A stretch of 64,000 bases of DNA, from NCBI GenBank assembly GCA_959347315.1, contig OY365806.1, forward strand, positions 21,900,900 to 21,964,899. The letters run 5' to 3'. The position numbers and the translations under genes were made by a program. This document shows positions 1 through 12,500 of the stretch, in pieces. Each line of letters opens with the position of its first letter. Position 1 is the stretch's first letter. The DNA comes from Bimastos eiseni (Eukaryota > Annelida > Clitellata > Crassiclitellata > Lumbricidae). The notes below the pieces were generated by a model. The model saw nothing but the letters and a program-made list of their open reading frames with translations. It made no database searches and was not told the origin of the DNA.

Positions 1-420
1 CTTTCAAGACACAATACAAACATTGATGGGAATTGTTATATCTATGTTTTTGTGAAACCACTATCAAAGACATCATGTAGCATTTTGGGAGGGACTTGTA
101 AGGTGCTATATAAGTAGTTTATTACATTACTTCGAGGTCATTAAGATATGTGCATGTGGGACTTACTCGAGATTTTCTAACAGGGAAACAGTCTTTCTGT
201 ATTTGAAGGAAAGCATTCATCCAGTTTGTAAGTGTTTCATGTCCATTTCTCTGTGTTTTATACCAATAAAGCCCAGGGATGGTTTCATGTTTTTCTCTGG
301 TTTCAGTCATTAAGGATCAGGTCTCTTGAAAAATAAAAGGTAGTAAAATTTAAAGCCATCTAAGGATTCTGTACACACATGTATGTACATCAGATGTGCA
401 ATTGTTATATTTATTTGCAG
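1..420 (+). other. MICAL intron, 5' end cut by the window
   Basis: No exon is seen on either strand. The first recognisable coding sequence starts at 421 after a good polypyrimidine-AG acceptor. The short open frame on the minus strand here has no recognisable content. Confidence 0.7.
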
Positions 421-574
421 GCTTTTGATGTGGTGGAGAAGGAGTTTGGGGTTGCTCCGATCATGACTGGTCAGGAGATGGCACACTGTGATGCTCCTGA
501 CAAAGTAGCTATGACAGCTTACTTGGCACGCATTTGTAGTCTTCTACGTAAAGAAACGACCAGCCTCACAAAAA
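421..574 (+). CDS. MICAL: MICAL exon with end of the calponin-homology (CH) domain
   Basis: The acceptor tatttgcag precedes 421 and the donor GTAAGT follows 574. The exon reads AFDVVEKEFGVAPIMTGQEM and continues DAPDKVAMTAYLARICSLL, the pattern that closes the CH domain of MICAL2/3-type proteins (a helix with I-M-T-G, then PDK..M..YL). In the family this CH domain sits directly after the monooxygenase domain and assists actin interaction. The next exons (812-894, 1241-1345) are basic and charged linker, with a QRR and a KRFQEP stretch. Exon 2189-2386 is again charged and predicted helical. Confidence 0.9.
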
Positions 575-3500
575 GTAAGTCATAACTGGATATAACACTG
601 TGCTAAAGGGTATCATTTTTGTACTTTATGGCTTGTGGTCATTTTGTGGTCTTAGTGTTTCATTTTGAATGGTCTAATATCTTTATAAAATGTGTACACT
701 TGCACTTGCATTTCATATGTCTCTGCTAATATTTCACATGCATTGGTTGCATTCTGTGCTAATGAATAGTTCAGTGTCAGCAAAACTTTCATTGGTTTCT
801 GTTGCATTTAGCATCTGATGATAAAAGTGAGGCGGCTTCCAAGGCTCGACTGATTTCATTGACAAAGATTGGCAATCGCATTCGACAGAGAAGGGTCAGT
901 ATTTGGTCTCCTGTGCTGTCCTATTGTTGTACATGATGATTACTAGGTGATCCATTGATTCTTAGCATTTGTCAACACTAGAGTAGTCAAGTTATTTGTC
1001 AGATTTATTTGTTCTGTGCTTAGACTGTGCAAATTCGTTTCATAGAGTATTTAGGAATTTCAGCCAAATTTAAATTAAGCCATGGCTTTTCAAGAGTGTG
1101 GTTTATGGGCATTGTCTGATAGATCTAGTAGGTGTCTAAAAGTTAATTGAGGCATTTTATGCCTTCAGCTTTTTTGGTTGTTTGTGCATATTGTTACTGA
1201 TTCCACTTAGATCTAGTTGTAAATTCAAATATGTTAACAGGAGGAAATGGAAAAAAATGAGTCGAGTTCACTCAAACGATTCCAGGAACCAATTAATCTC
1301 TATGATGTTCCAAGTAAACGTGTTAAAGACTTATATGATGCCAATGTAAGTCACCATTTAATGGTAAAATTGTCATTGTTGACTTCTTAATCCTTCAACG
1401 ATTAGCTGCATTTTGTTTTCCATACAATTTAATTATTGGGTTATGATGTGAGAAAAAGTATCTGTTTAGTGTATTGTTTTTGACTGATAAAAGAATGTGT
1501 GATTTTAGATAAGTTGAAAAGTTGTATATGTGATGTGATGAATTTACAATTAAGCATTTGCTAATTTACTTGCTTTACTTTTTTACATTTCAGTTCAATG
1601 CATTGTGTGTTAACATCTTAATGTAATTAGGGACCAGCCGGGTAGATAATTTCCACTGGGTAACGAATCCGAGCATTTTTATGTACTATTTGCTGGATCG
1701 GGGTACGAACCGAGTAGTAGTGGGTTGCTAGTGAAGTGGCCACTTTGGCAAGTACCACTGCCTGGGCAATCGTCGTCATGTACGGTGAAGCTTAAAACTA
1801 AGAATTTTCTTTCGATGAGATTTAACTAAATAATGTTGTACCTGTAATAAATTAATAATATTAATATAAATTAAAGTTTAGCATTATATTTGTGGGTGGA
1901 ATTTGGAAATGAAATTAGGTACTAAATAACATTGATGAGATTATTTATCGAATTACGAATGTTTAATTATTGTTTCAGTTTTTTTAAAGTATCTATGTGC
2001 ATGTGTACTATTTGCCAAGGCGAATACTTCTGAATAGTTTTTAAAAAATGGGATATTCGGCCAAGGCGAATGTCTGAGGCGATTTCCGGTCGGTCCCTGA
2101 ATGTAATGCATTTTTGCAATATTCAGTGTTCTTAGTTTACATGAGTTTAGTTTTGTTAATGAAGAACTTTGTGCTGGTTCTATTGTAGACAGTTCTTAAT
2201 ACTTATGGCCGTTTAGAAAATCTGGAGATGGCTTATGATGATTTGTCAAAATACTCGAAACTGCAAAAGGAACTGAAATTGTTGGGGTCAGGGGTGAGAG
2301 GTCAGAATAAGGTCAGTGTTCTTGCCAAAGACCTTGCATCGAAGTTGAGTGGAGAAGGCAGCAAACCATCCGATGAATCAGCAGAGGTAAGGGTTTTATA
2401 TTTTTAGAATATAATCTAACTCTGTTTTGTGGTTACAAGCTCCTGTTTACTGCATAGTTGTCACTGTTTCATGATTCAGGCCCTCAGAGGCAATGCTTGT
2501 TATGAGAGAATGTGTATATAGTTGTCTGAAACTAGTTCTGTTGTGTGACTGAAGTTGTTTATATGGATTTACGGATTGGCAATAACTGGGTTGGTGTTGC
2601 ACTGAAATAATCCACCATAGGAAGGGGCTATTGGTATCTGGGTTTAAAACTGGAAACCATCTCACTTCTGTGATGTGAAAATTGTTATAAGATGCGGCTT
2701 GTATGTATGTAAACATCTGTGTATTTAGTAGCTGTGCAAAGTATTGTACATTTTGAGGATCTATAAAAACACTATTTATATGGCTGCATATAAGGTCTAA
2801 TAAACTTGTGCATCATTTCATAGGAGGAGAGTATAAATTAAAACTTATATGATTGTTGCAAAAACTGACAGCTGACAACATTTGAAAGACTAGGCTTTTC
2901 TGAACATTTCAGATATTGCTTGCATTCTTTAATGGCTAACTATCAGATATAATGGACTGTAGCATCACTGAATATGTTAGTCTGACTGCCACTGCAAACT
3001 AAGCATTAACTCATCTTAAAATGGTCATTGGCTATTCAGTCACTACTCTGAACCCTTTTATAATTATTTTTATATCAAACTGTTCTTTTCCTTAACCTTT
3101 CTTCTGCTTTTGTGCTCTCCTTCATTTGTTTGTTCATGTTGTGTTCACTTTCTATGGATTGCAATGGAACAGGTTCAGCTGTTTGACTTTATTAATCATC
3201 AGAGTGGGACATTGCATCTGGCCAAGAGTGCATCAGTTGCTTTCCATTTGTTACGTAGATCAGTGGAAAAGCACAGCCATCCGACTTCTGCTGTTTTTGT
3301 AAGAATCGAGTCTACACTGTGGAGCGACATACAGCCGAGGGATTGCTCTTTCACCGTGGATGCTTTCGCTGTGACTACTGTGGCAGTCCGCTGCGCATCA
3401 GTTACTACTCGTTTAAAGCTCTTGGCAATGGAGAAGGTTCAATTATAGTCTCACATATTTTCAATGAAATCAATGCAAATTTTAAAACTGACTCTAGATA

Positions 3501-6500
3501 TTCTCTCTTCTTGTTACTTGCATCTAATTATAATTCCATTCAAAGCTAACATTTTTATTAGACTTTATTTGCTTGTGCTTACTCTTAAAGCTTTGTATAA
3601 GACATAAATTTCTATTTCATCATCTGTCTATTAGAGGTATTTGAAAATTAATTATATGCAACTTTTGTCTGCGTTTGAGTGTAACTGTATGTAACTTAAA
3701 TTGTTATTTAAGTAATTAGCTAATACTATGAGAATTAGGATGTTCCATTTCAACTTTATTTAAGCTATATAATTCTCAATGGTTGTTTTACCAGGTTTTA
3801 TCAGCTGAAGACTCTATTCTTGACTTTCTTATTCTATCTTGTCACAAAGCTTCTAAGAAGTTGTGACATGGAGTTAAATTGCACTGTCTTTTGTTAGGCA
3901 AATTCTACTGTGTCCAACACCATGGTCTGCAGCGGTCCACAACAAACTCTGCTGGTCAAGCAACTTCTGCTTTGAACAAAGATTTATCCAGCACAAAATA
4001 TGCCATGTCGCCACCAAAAATATCGTCGGTCACTGGTTAGTTTTACCTTTGGAAAGAAATGTCTTGAAATGCGTATTTATACAGTAGAGAGGACACCATT
4101 GATAATGTCTTACTAAGTCACGTGAATCATAATTTTTTAAATGTTATTCTGTGTGTACTAGTTATAGAAATTTGGGATCACCCAGAAATTGCTTCGGACA
4201 TTTGTCTCGAACGAATGTTACGTTTTTGGCACTATTCAGATCGTAATCACCTCGGCAAATAATATACACACAAGCACTTGTCGTTGCAAAATAAAAACGT
4301 CTTTAATCTTGTTTCATTTATAATTGACTAGAATGTCACAATTTATGAGTCCACATTGGAAATATGTCCATTTTGTTGATTATTTCATTAACTAGAAATG
4401 TATTAGGTAGTTATTGCAAGTAAAACAAGGTTTTTGAGGTTTTACTGTTTATGAAAGCAACATTTGATCTTCTTACAGAGTCATATCTTCGATGCCCAGG
4501 AAAGGATCCAACGACAGTGAAGAGGACACCTGAGCGTGTCGAATATGTAACTGAAAGTGAAGTGGAAGAAAGCGAGTATGAACAAACTAAGCATAACCTG
4601 TGCAGTGTCCTTCGAACGTCGGCGTTTAGCGACTCTGACAGGTTGGTCACTTTTCTCCAGTTGGAACATTGTTTTTACTTGAAGGAGCTTTGCTTTGAAA
4701 GTGTGAAGTTGAAAATAAGGTTGCCTATTCATGGCTGTTTGACTATATGTGATAGGATCTGACAAAATCAGACTTATGTCATGAAAGGATAAAATATTAA
4801 ATTTTAGACCATATTTAAATAGAGAATGGTCCATTTAAAACATTCCCTTATTTGATCCAATATCTTGATATTTGACAGAGCTGTGAGGATTTATGCCCTA
4901 ACTGTATTATTTGGGAATTTAAAAAACTGCTATTACAGGTATTTACTGGGGACAACATCTTATGCCTTAAACTGTGTTTTGTGATTATTTATTTTTCTGG
5001 TTAATATCTTTTGTTTGTTATTTGGTTAAGATAGTACTTTGAGTTTTGAAAACATGACTTTTTCTGTATGTGTTTAATGTGCTCAACATTTACAAAATCC
5101 TGAAAAGTATGTGTTACAGAAGCGAATTTCATCAAATGTGAGATTTAAGAAATGTAAAAGCATTATTTTTTGCCCATTTTCTTTAATTATGACTATTATA
5201 TTTTGCTGTTTTCTCAGAAATTTGCCCAAAATATGAGTCATTTTGATTCCCTTTTTCACTAATGAGAATATTGCATAGTAATAATTTATTTATTATGGGT
5301 TTAAAATGGGTGACAATGGGTGCTTTTTATATAGGACATTGTTGTGCTTATCTGGGTGGTCACACATCACTTTATTAGACTCTTGAATCTTTCATAAAGT
5401 GAAGACATCTATTTTAGCTGCAGCAAATAATCAGTTTGTAGTTTGAGAGGAAGAGTTTGCGGGAAGGTGATCTGATAGGAATGTGGTTTTGGTTCGAAGC
5501 ATCAATCAATTATTTTGAATTATGATAATGGTGATAATAATTTTCGTTTAATTTCAAACTGATAACACAGTACGTTTTCAGACTTAGTATGAATGAATAT
5601 GTCGGCAGCCATACAAGGTGCCCATTGCATCGTCAGTACGGTTATCATACTCTTGCTCAGCTCTATGCGCCAGTGTGTTATCCGTTACTCTGTGGGCATC
5701 TCCTTCCCATTGTAGCTGTCTCCAGGGACCCTATGCATGGGGTTGGAATAGCCAGGGTGTAACTCTTACCTCTGACATAAAACTGGCGTAATACTGCTAT
5801 GCATGAGGCGAGAATTGTGCGTTACGCTGGACATCCTAGGTGTAAGTCCGCTATTCCCGAATAGGGCTATGATCAAAATGGCGACCATTGTTATGATTCG
5901 TCACATTTGACGAAGTTTATGATGCTAAAGAGTGTTTTTAGAACATCGCAATCCTCTAGATCTATGAAAGATAACACATTTTATTATGCATTCCATTTTT
6001 GCCATGGGAAATTGCTACTAAGCTTAATTTGGGACGAAGCAGCTGATGATGTGGATTATGATAATGCCAAGTATGGGTTCGTTGCCATGTAGTAATAATT
6101 AATTTAATAAAATTTGAATAAAATGTTGGCTTGTTTGCTCTAACATTAAGATAATGAACTCTTTACATTTTATCATGCATGCACAATAAATTAATTTGAT
6201 TGATTTTCACAAAATGTGATTTAGGACTTTGTATCTTAGCTATTGCAATTTGAATTAAGCGCTATAAATATCTTTGCGCATGCGTAAAGCCTAGTCTCGC
6301 TAAGTCTCGTAGGTCCTATGTCAGGTGCAACTATTCCGCGGTTTACTCCTCGCTCATGCATGGCAACGACGGCCACGGCCTATTCGGAGAATAGTTACTT
6401 TGGGTGTAAGCTCTATTCGAAGAATAAGCTATTCCAACCCCATGCATAGATCAGAGTAAATTACTGTCTTCTTCTTCTATTATGGTTGTTTTTCCGATTT

Positions 6501-9500
6501 GTTCGTTTTTCGGAGAACCTGTTCTGTGGATTCTTTATCTGAAACTGAAATTTCCAATGCTTGCAACTTTAATGTAATAATGACAAAATGGTAAATGGTG
6601 AAGTTAACAATGTTGAGGATATAGATAGGTTGTATGCTACACATTTTTTCATGTACAGGGAGTTAAATGGAGAACATGTGAACATTTATTATCGGTATGA
6701 TCAATATTGTTTTTACTGTTATCTAGTTACTTTATGCAGTCTGGTAATTAACAAATTTCTGTTCGGTTAATTCATCATCATAACAGCTCCCCCGTGAGCA
6801 TGCTCACAGACTACTTGAATTTACTGGAGGAAGAGATCTCTCTATTTCCGATTTTGTTAACAATAAGTTAAAGTTACTTTGATGACCTGGTTCTTTCCAG
6901 AAGTAACAAACTTGTTCATAACATATAGCTATACAAATTCAAATTTCTATTTCAAATGCACTTTTGACCTTTTGTTTTTGATTTTATTTCGTGTATGAAT
7001 AAATAAAATATATTATTCATAATTATTAATTACCAATGCCTTCATTGCCATATACATAGATATTTGAATCATCTTTAAGAACTTGACAAGCACTTTTCTG
7101 CATTTTATATTTCCTTTTATTAGCACATTTAAAAGTGCAATTATGAAATTAATGTTGGCTATTAAATATTTGGGTCAAAAGTGCATTGTCTAAGATTTGA
7201 CAGCTCGTAGTGGCAGATCGCATTTGTACATTATACTTTGAGGTGCTCTAGTAAGTGTCTAGGTGCTAATTTGTTTCTCTCTTACCTGTGTGTCTGAGTT
7301 CATCACTGACATCTGAGGACTACAGTTGATGATGACTTGTCATTTTTATTTGCTCATTCAGAACACCTGTGTAGTGTCCCTACTAGATATCAGACTCTCA
7401 GGTGTTCGCCTCACAATTTTACAATGAAGAACAGTTTTCAAATACTTGTGAAAGTAATATGCATAATGCATGCAGATGTGAAGTATGGTCAGGTATTCTA
7501 TGTGGTAGCTCCAATCAAAGACACATAATTGTAACTTCAAAGTGTGTGCAAATGGAATGGCACTTGACTGAGTTTATGTTATTATATCTAGGGCATAACC
7601 GGAAATCGCCTCGAACATTTGCCTCGGCCGAATCTCCTGTTTTTTGGGAATATTCGGAAGTATTCGCCTCAGCAAACATTACATAAACAAATAGTTAAAA
7701 AGAATAATTTTTGAATTCAATAATTTTTTTAATAAACATTTAACAATCTACAAGCTGAAATTTATAATTTAAAGCCAAATTAGTAGTTATTACTGGCACA
7801 AACATTAATTTGCTAATTTTTCATTACGAAAAATTACGAAAGTGACAAAAGTGAAAACGTTTAAAGTTCGCATGCGGATGGTAATCGCCAGGCCAGAGTT
7901 GCCACTACTATTCGGTTCGTACTCAGATCCGACAAATAGTGCACCCAAATACTCGGATTCGTTACTCGGTGGAAATTGTCTACTCGATTATGCCCTAATT
8001 ATGTCGTTAAATATCCTGTGTAAGTAATTTTAAGCTCTTTTAAGACATAAGTGTGTGCTGGTAGTATCTAGTTTGAAGTGCTTCAAACCCAGAGGCTACA
8101 ATTTATGCTGCTTGTGTTAACAAATTATTGTTCCGACTTTCTCTTTAAAATGAAGTGAAATGCTATAAATTGCAGTGATTTGGCTGAGCAGCGTGTTTAG
8201 TTAGTGCTGAGTTTTGCATGATTTCAGTTTCTGTGTCCTGCACAGTGTGATTTCTGTGCATTGCACAGTGTGATTGGTTTGTCGTGTTCCCTGTTGATAA
8301 TTTGTTCACTGACTGTTGGCTTTGTTTGATGGCTGTTTAGCTGACTTCCTAAGTTGCATAGTAACAGGTTTCTGAATTAGACTCCGTGATTTCTGCATTT
8401 AACCCAACTATTGAGATGTTATCTGTGCACGGAATTGAGCTCTGCTAGACTAAATATTATCATTGTGAATTATTTTTAGCAGTTGAAACTTTAGCATTAA
8501 AGTGTTCCTATGGTAGTTACTTTGTGCTTGCTTACTTACTGATTTGTAGGTTTATTTCTGATCATTCTTTCTAGCAGATGGTTGGTTGGCACATCATTTG
8601 CTGCATTTTGTTTGGTTTGTGAGAAATTCAGCTCAGACAGTGTTATGATATCGACCAGGCCATCCTGCTTAATTGCGGCGTTTCTCTTGGCGCATACCCT
8701 TAATGTTAGACACCCCATGGCAACATCATTTACTTTGGTAACAGCACAGGTAATCAACTGTAGTTGGTTTGTGAGCAAATGTTATGTCTGTCAAACAATG
8801 TACTTCTGCGTAAAATGACACATATAGAGCGCCTCTGAATAGCTAGTTCCGCGAGAGGCGCTATATAAATTCTCAATTACATTACATGTAGTATTTATGA
8901 CTGAACTTATCTACTTTGATGTTTTTAAGAGATGACAAATGTCTGGCATTTGCTGTGTGTTAGTCTGATGGCTTTGGTGTTTTTTGCAGTTCATCTTCTG
9001 AGGAAGAGCTGCATTTTTCGGATGAGGATGCTTCGGACGAACAGCCGGACCTGTCTTGGGCAGAATTGGCGAGAATGTACAGCGAGCAGAAGCGCCAGAC
9101 GAGACGTACAAGGCTGCCGCAGAAACGAACGTCATCTGCCAGCTCTGGATCTGAAACTGAGACTGCTGAAGGAGCAAGTGATGCCGATTGGGAAACGGAT
9201 TCCAACACAGACAAAGAAAATATTGCTGAAGGTTTGGTGTTTGACTGCTGTAAATTTTTATACTTAGGCTCGCATATTATAGTTTCGCTTTGTCATTTTT
9301 AGCCAAAAGCCTTCAATAAATTCCTATACTTAATTAAGATAAAAAAACTATTTTTAGCCCTGCAGGGATATTGCCAAAATATGGACAAACTGTAATTAAG
9401 ACTTCGACCACTGGGGACATGTTAACACACCTGATTTTGGGTTAGTTCAGATGTCAGGGGTGTGTATACATGCAATTGTACAGATATGTGTGACTCTTAA

Positions 9501-12500
9501 ACTGACTAATGTTTGTTTTCAGAATCAGAAAATGGTCAGTCACTTGATGTTGGGAGGGCATTTAGAGGAGGAGAGAGATCAAAGGGCAGTCGGGATGTCT
9601 TTTCCAAGCACCTCCTCAGTCTCAGCCCCAAACAGAGCGTTCGTCTTGAAACAAAACCGTCTCCAACTTCTGTGGAAATCATGCGAAACCGGATGGCCTT
9701 TTTCAGCACAGTCTCACAGCCAGTTAGAATTGATGCCCGGGTGTTTCTTGGACTAGCACCACCTCCACTTGAAAAGGTGATGATGCAAATGGTGGAAGCA
9801 CAAGGGGACCTGATGGATGCTCAGGTACGGATGGAAGTTGGTGGAGAGGATATTAGCAACGGTAAGAAAGCTGATGAGGAGAATCAGAGAATTAAACTGG
9901 AGAATGGAAAGGAGGAAAGACCTTCGAAGAGACATGCAGAGAAGAAACCGATCATTCAGAAGGCAAAGAAGAGAACAAAACGAAGAAAAAAGGACGAGAA
10001 GAGTCGTGTGACAGCAGATGTTGAAAGCACAAGATTGTCGACGATGCATGAAGCAGTTCCTGTTGTCTCTATATCTGGTGCTACGAGTAGTGACGAACAA
10101 GATGGAAGACTTGAAGTGGAGAGCAAAGCTGCTGCTGAAATTATTTCCATATCAAACGAAAACGTCAATGTCAAGCCCAATGGCAACCCAGGCGATGATG
10201 ACAACATGGAAGATAAGAGCAGTGGAGAAAAACCGGAGGAAGTTGATCAGTCGCTGGAGCCTGTTGTGCAGAGGAAACGGTGTTCAGGAGAAGAGGGTGA
10301 AAGCAGTCGTTCGAAGTCAGGTGGAAGCCAAGCCTCGGAAAACTCTCAGACGCTGCAGTACTCGGACTCTGATGAGTTGCCGAGTCCTCGAGGGGATTTA
10401 CTGTCTGGAGAAGCCATGCTGGATAGCAAAACAGAAGAAGGGGTTGGTGATGCCTTTGATGGTAACATGGTTGAAACTGATGATGTCAGGCGTGTTATTG
10501 CAATTGTAAATGGTGCTGACGCAGAGTCAGTGGCCAGTACAATAAAAGTGTCTGATGAAAAGCGAGGAGATTCTGCTAAAGTAGAGAGGCCCAAACATGC
10601 AGAGAATGCTTTTGAACAGGTATTAAGGATTGAAGAATTGGATAGGGACGACGATAGTTTTAAACAGAGAAAAGATGTGCATCAAAATATGTGTGATGTT
10701 GATCCTGGGAGACATGAGGACAACCAAGAGATGCATGAAGACACAGATGAAGAACAGAAACTGGAGCATGAGTATGTCGTTCTGGAAGAGATCATGGGAG
10801 AGGGTGAAGCCGGTAAGTTTAGTCCATACGAGGAATTAGTCACCGATGGATCAGATAAAGAATATACAAAGATAGAGATAGGGCCATCATCACAAGCAGA
10901 GGCAGACAGAGTCTTTTCTCAAAGGCAGGAGGGAATTGAAGATAGTGATGGGAACAGTGACTTTCTGGTGCTGGCTGCAAGCAAGGAAAGTGGTGTTCGT
11001 GTGAGGCAGGAATGTACAGGTAGTGTAAATGACTTTTCAACTAGTGGTGCTCCTTTTGATGTCTCGCTATCCTCTCCGAAATCAGATGATCTCTTTGACG
11101 CTGAGAAACTGTGTGTTCCAAGACTCGCACCAAGAGCAAAATGTGAAAGCTATAGTGATGAAGATGGAAATACACAGATGAGATCCTTAGTTCTACGGGA
11201 GAATCAAGACATTCTTCAAGATCAGGCAGGAAGCAGAAGAGAAGAGTCTCATCCTACAAATCTAATACCAGAGAAAGTTGCAAGAAAAACTGCTGGAACA
11301 TCGGATGAATTTAAATCTAAAAAGTCATTAGATTTGACAGTAAACTCGTCTCTTCAAGAGGATTCAACTTCTCTTCATCAGCCGTGTACTGATGACAATG
11401 TATTGAGCACAGACTGTGTTTGCCGGGATGAGACGCAAAAGCGAGATGAGCGAACAGTTGCTCTACAGGAAGATGTGCATTTATGGAGTGAAGTGGTAGA
11501 CCATCTAGAGGATGTGAAGAGAAAAGAGATTTGGCCAGTTACCTCCTCAGAAGTGATCGTTGAGACTGGTGTTTGCATAACTGACTGCAGCAACTTGCAG
11601 TTAGAACTTGTGCCTGAGCAACATATAAAAAGAGTTCCAATGGTCGAAGTGGGTCCAGCTTGGAATGAAGTAGCAGAGATCCTGGAACCTGTAGAAATGA
11701 GAGAGACTTGGCCAGTTATAACTGAAAAGATGAGTGATGAGACGGGTGTTCATTTAAGTGCTTTGACCGTAAAGACCATGGCCAAAGATCTGCCATTAAA
11801 AACACAGGAGGAAATTAGAAATACCATTCCAATACAAACACTTTCGGTCACTGATTTGCAGAGTTGTCCTGACAATGGTTTGGTATCAGGAAACTTTAAG
11901 ACAAGCACAGGGGAACCATCTCTCGATCCACTATCTCGAATAAACTTGCTGCTTGAGAGCCTTTCAGTGAACAAAGATGGCATGTCAGAATCTGGTCCGA
12001 CATCATCAGATGACTTTATCAGGCATCAGACAAATCAGGAGCAAAGACTTCTTTTCTCAGGAAATGAGGTAACAGTGATTGACGACACTAAGAAAGAGCG
12101 ACCAAATAGTCTGATTATTTCAGAGGATGATCAGAAGAGTGGCAATGCCTGCAACGGAGATGCGATTGCAAGGTTGGCTCAGCAGACAAAGCTGATCAGC
12201 TCCAGTGAAAGAAAGACCGAGAAGCTGTCAAGAAATGACCTCTCATCTGATTCATCCATCTGCAATGCATCCACCACAAGTGGATCTGTCGACTTTATGA
12301 GCTCTCTGCTGCAGGAGACGTCTCATGCCACTCAGCAGCTCAGAAGTCCAACAGACGATAGCATATCGGATGGACGCCAGGGAACCAGCCTTACCATGGA
12401 CGATGGCACCTCGTCTATTGACCAGTTGGCCAGTGGAAGTCTGAGCGAGGATGTTCTTTCGCTGGAAAATGTTGCTGAGGTGAACATTGAAGGAGAAGAC

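Larger units (their letters stand above)
4642..8989 (+). other. Long MICAL intron (4.3 kb) filled with transposon remains
   Basis: Between exons 4479-4641 (phase 2) and 8990-9231 the frame closes without another exon. The intron holds the 719-bp MITE at 5731-6449, the hAT-like element at 7589-7997 and a LINE/SINE tail at about 8822-8885. The short open frames at 5907-6092 and 6588-6770 show no domain I recognise. Confidence 0.65.

Noticed and set aside
3110..3448. Open frame overlapping the LIM exon in another frame
   Set aside because: The LIM ligands and the phase of the neighbouring exons fix the other frame.
7364..7403. Exon-like segment resembling the end of MICAL exon 4479-4641 (CCTGTGTAGTGTCC)
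   Set aside because: In the required phase it hits TAG at once; the resemblance is short and probably chance.
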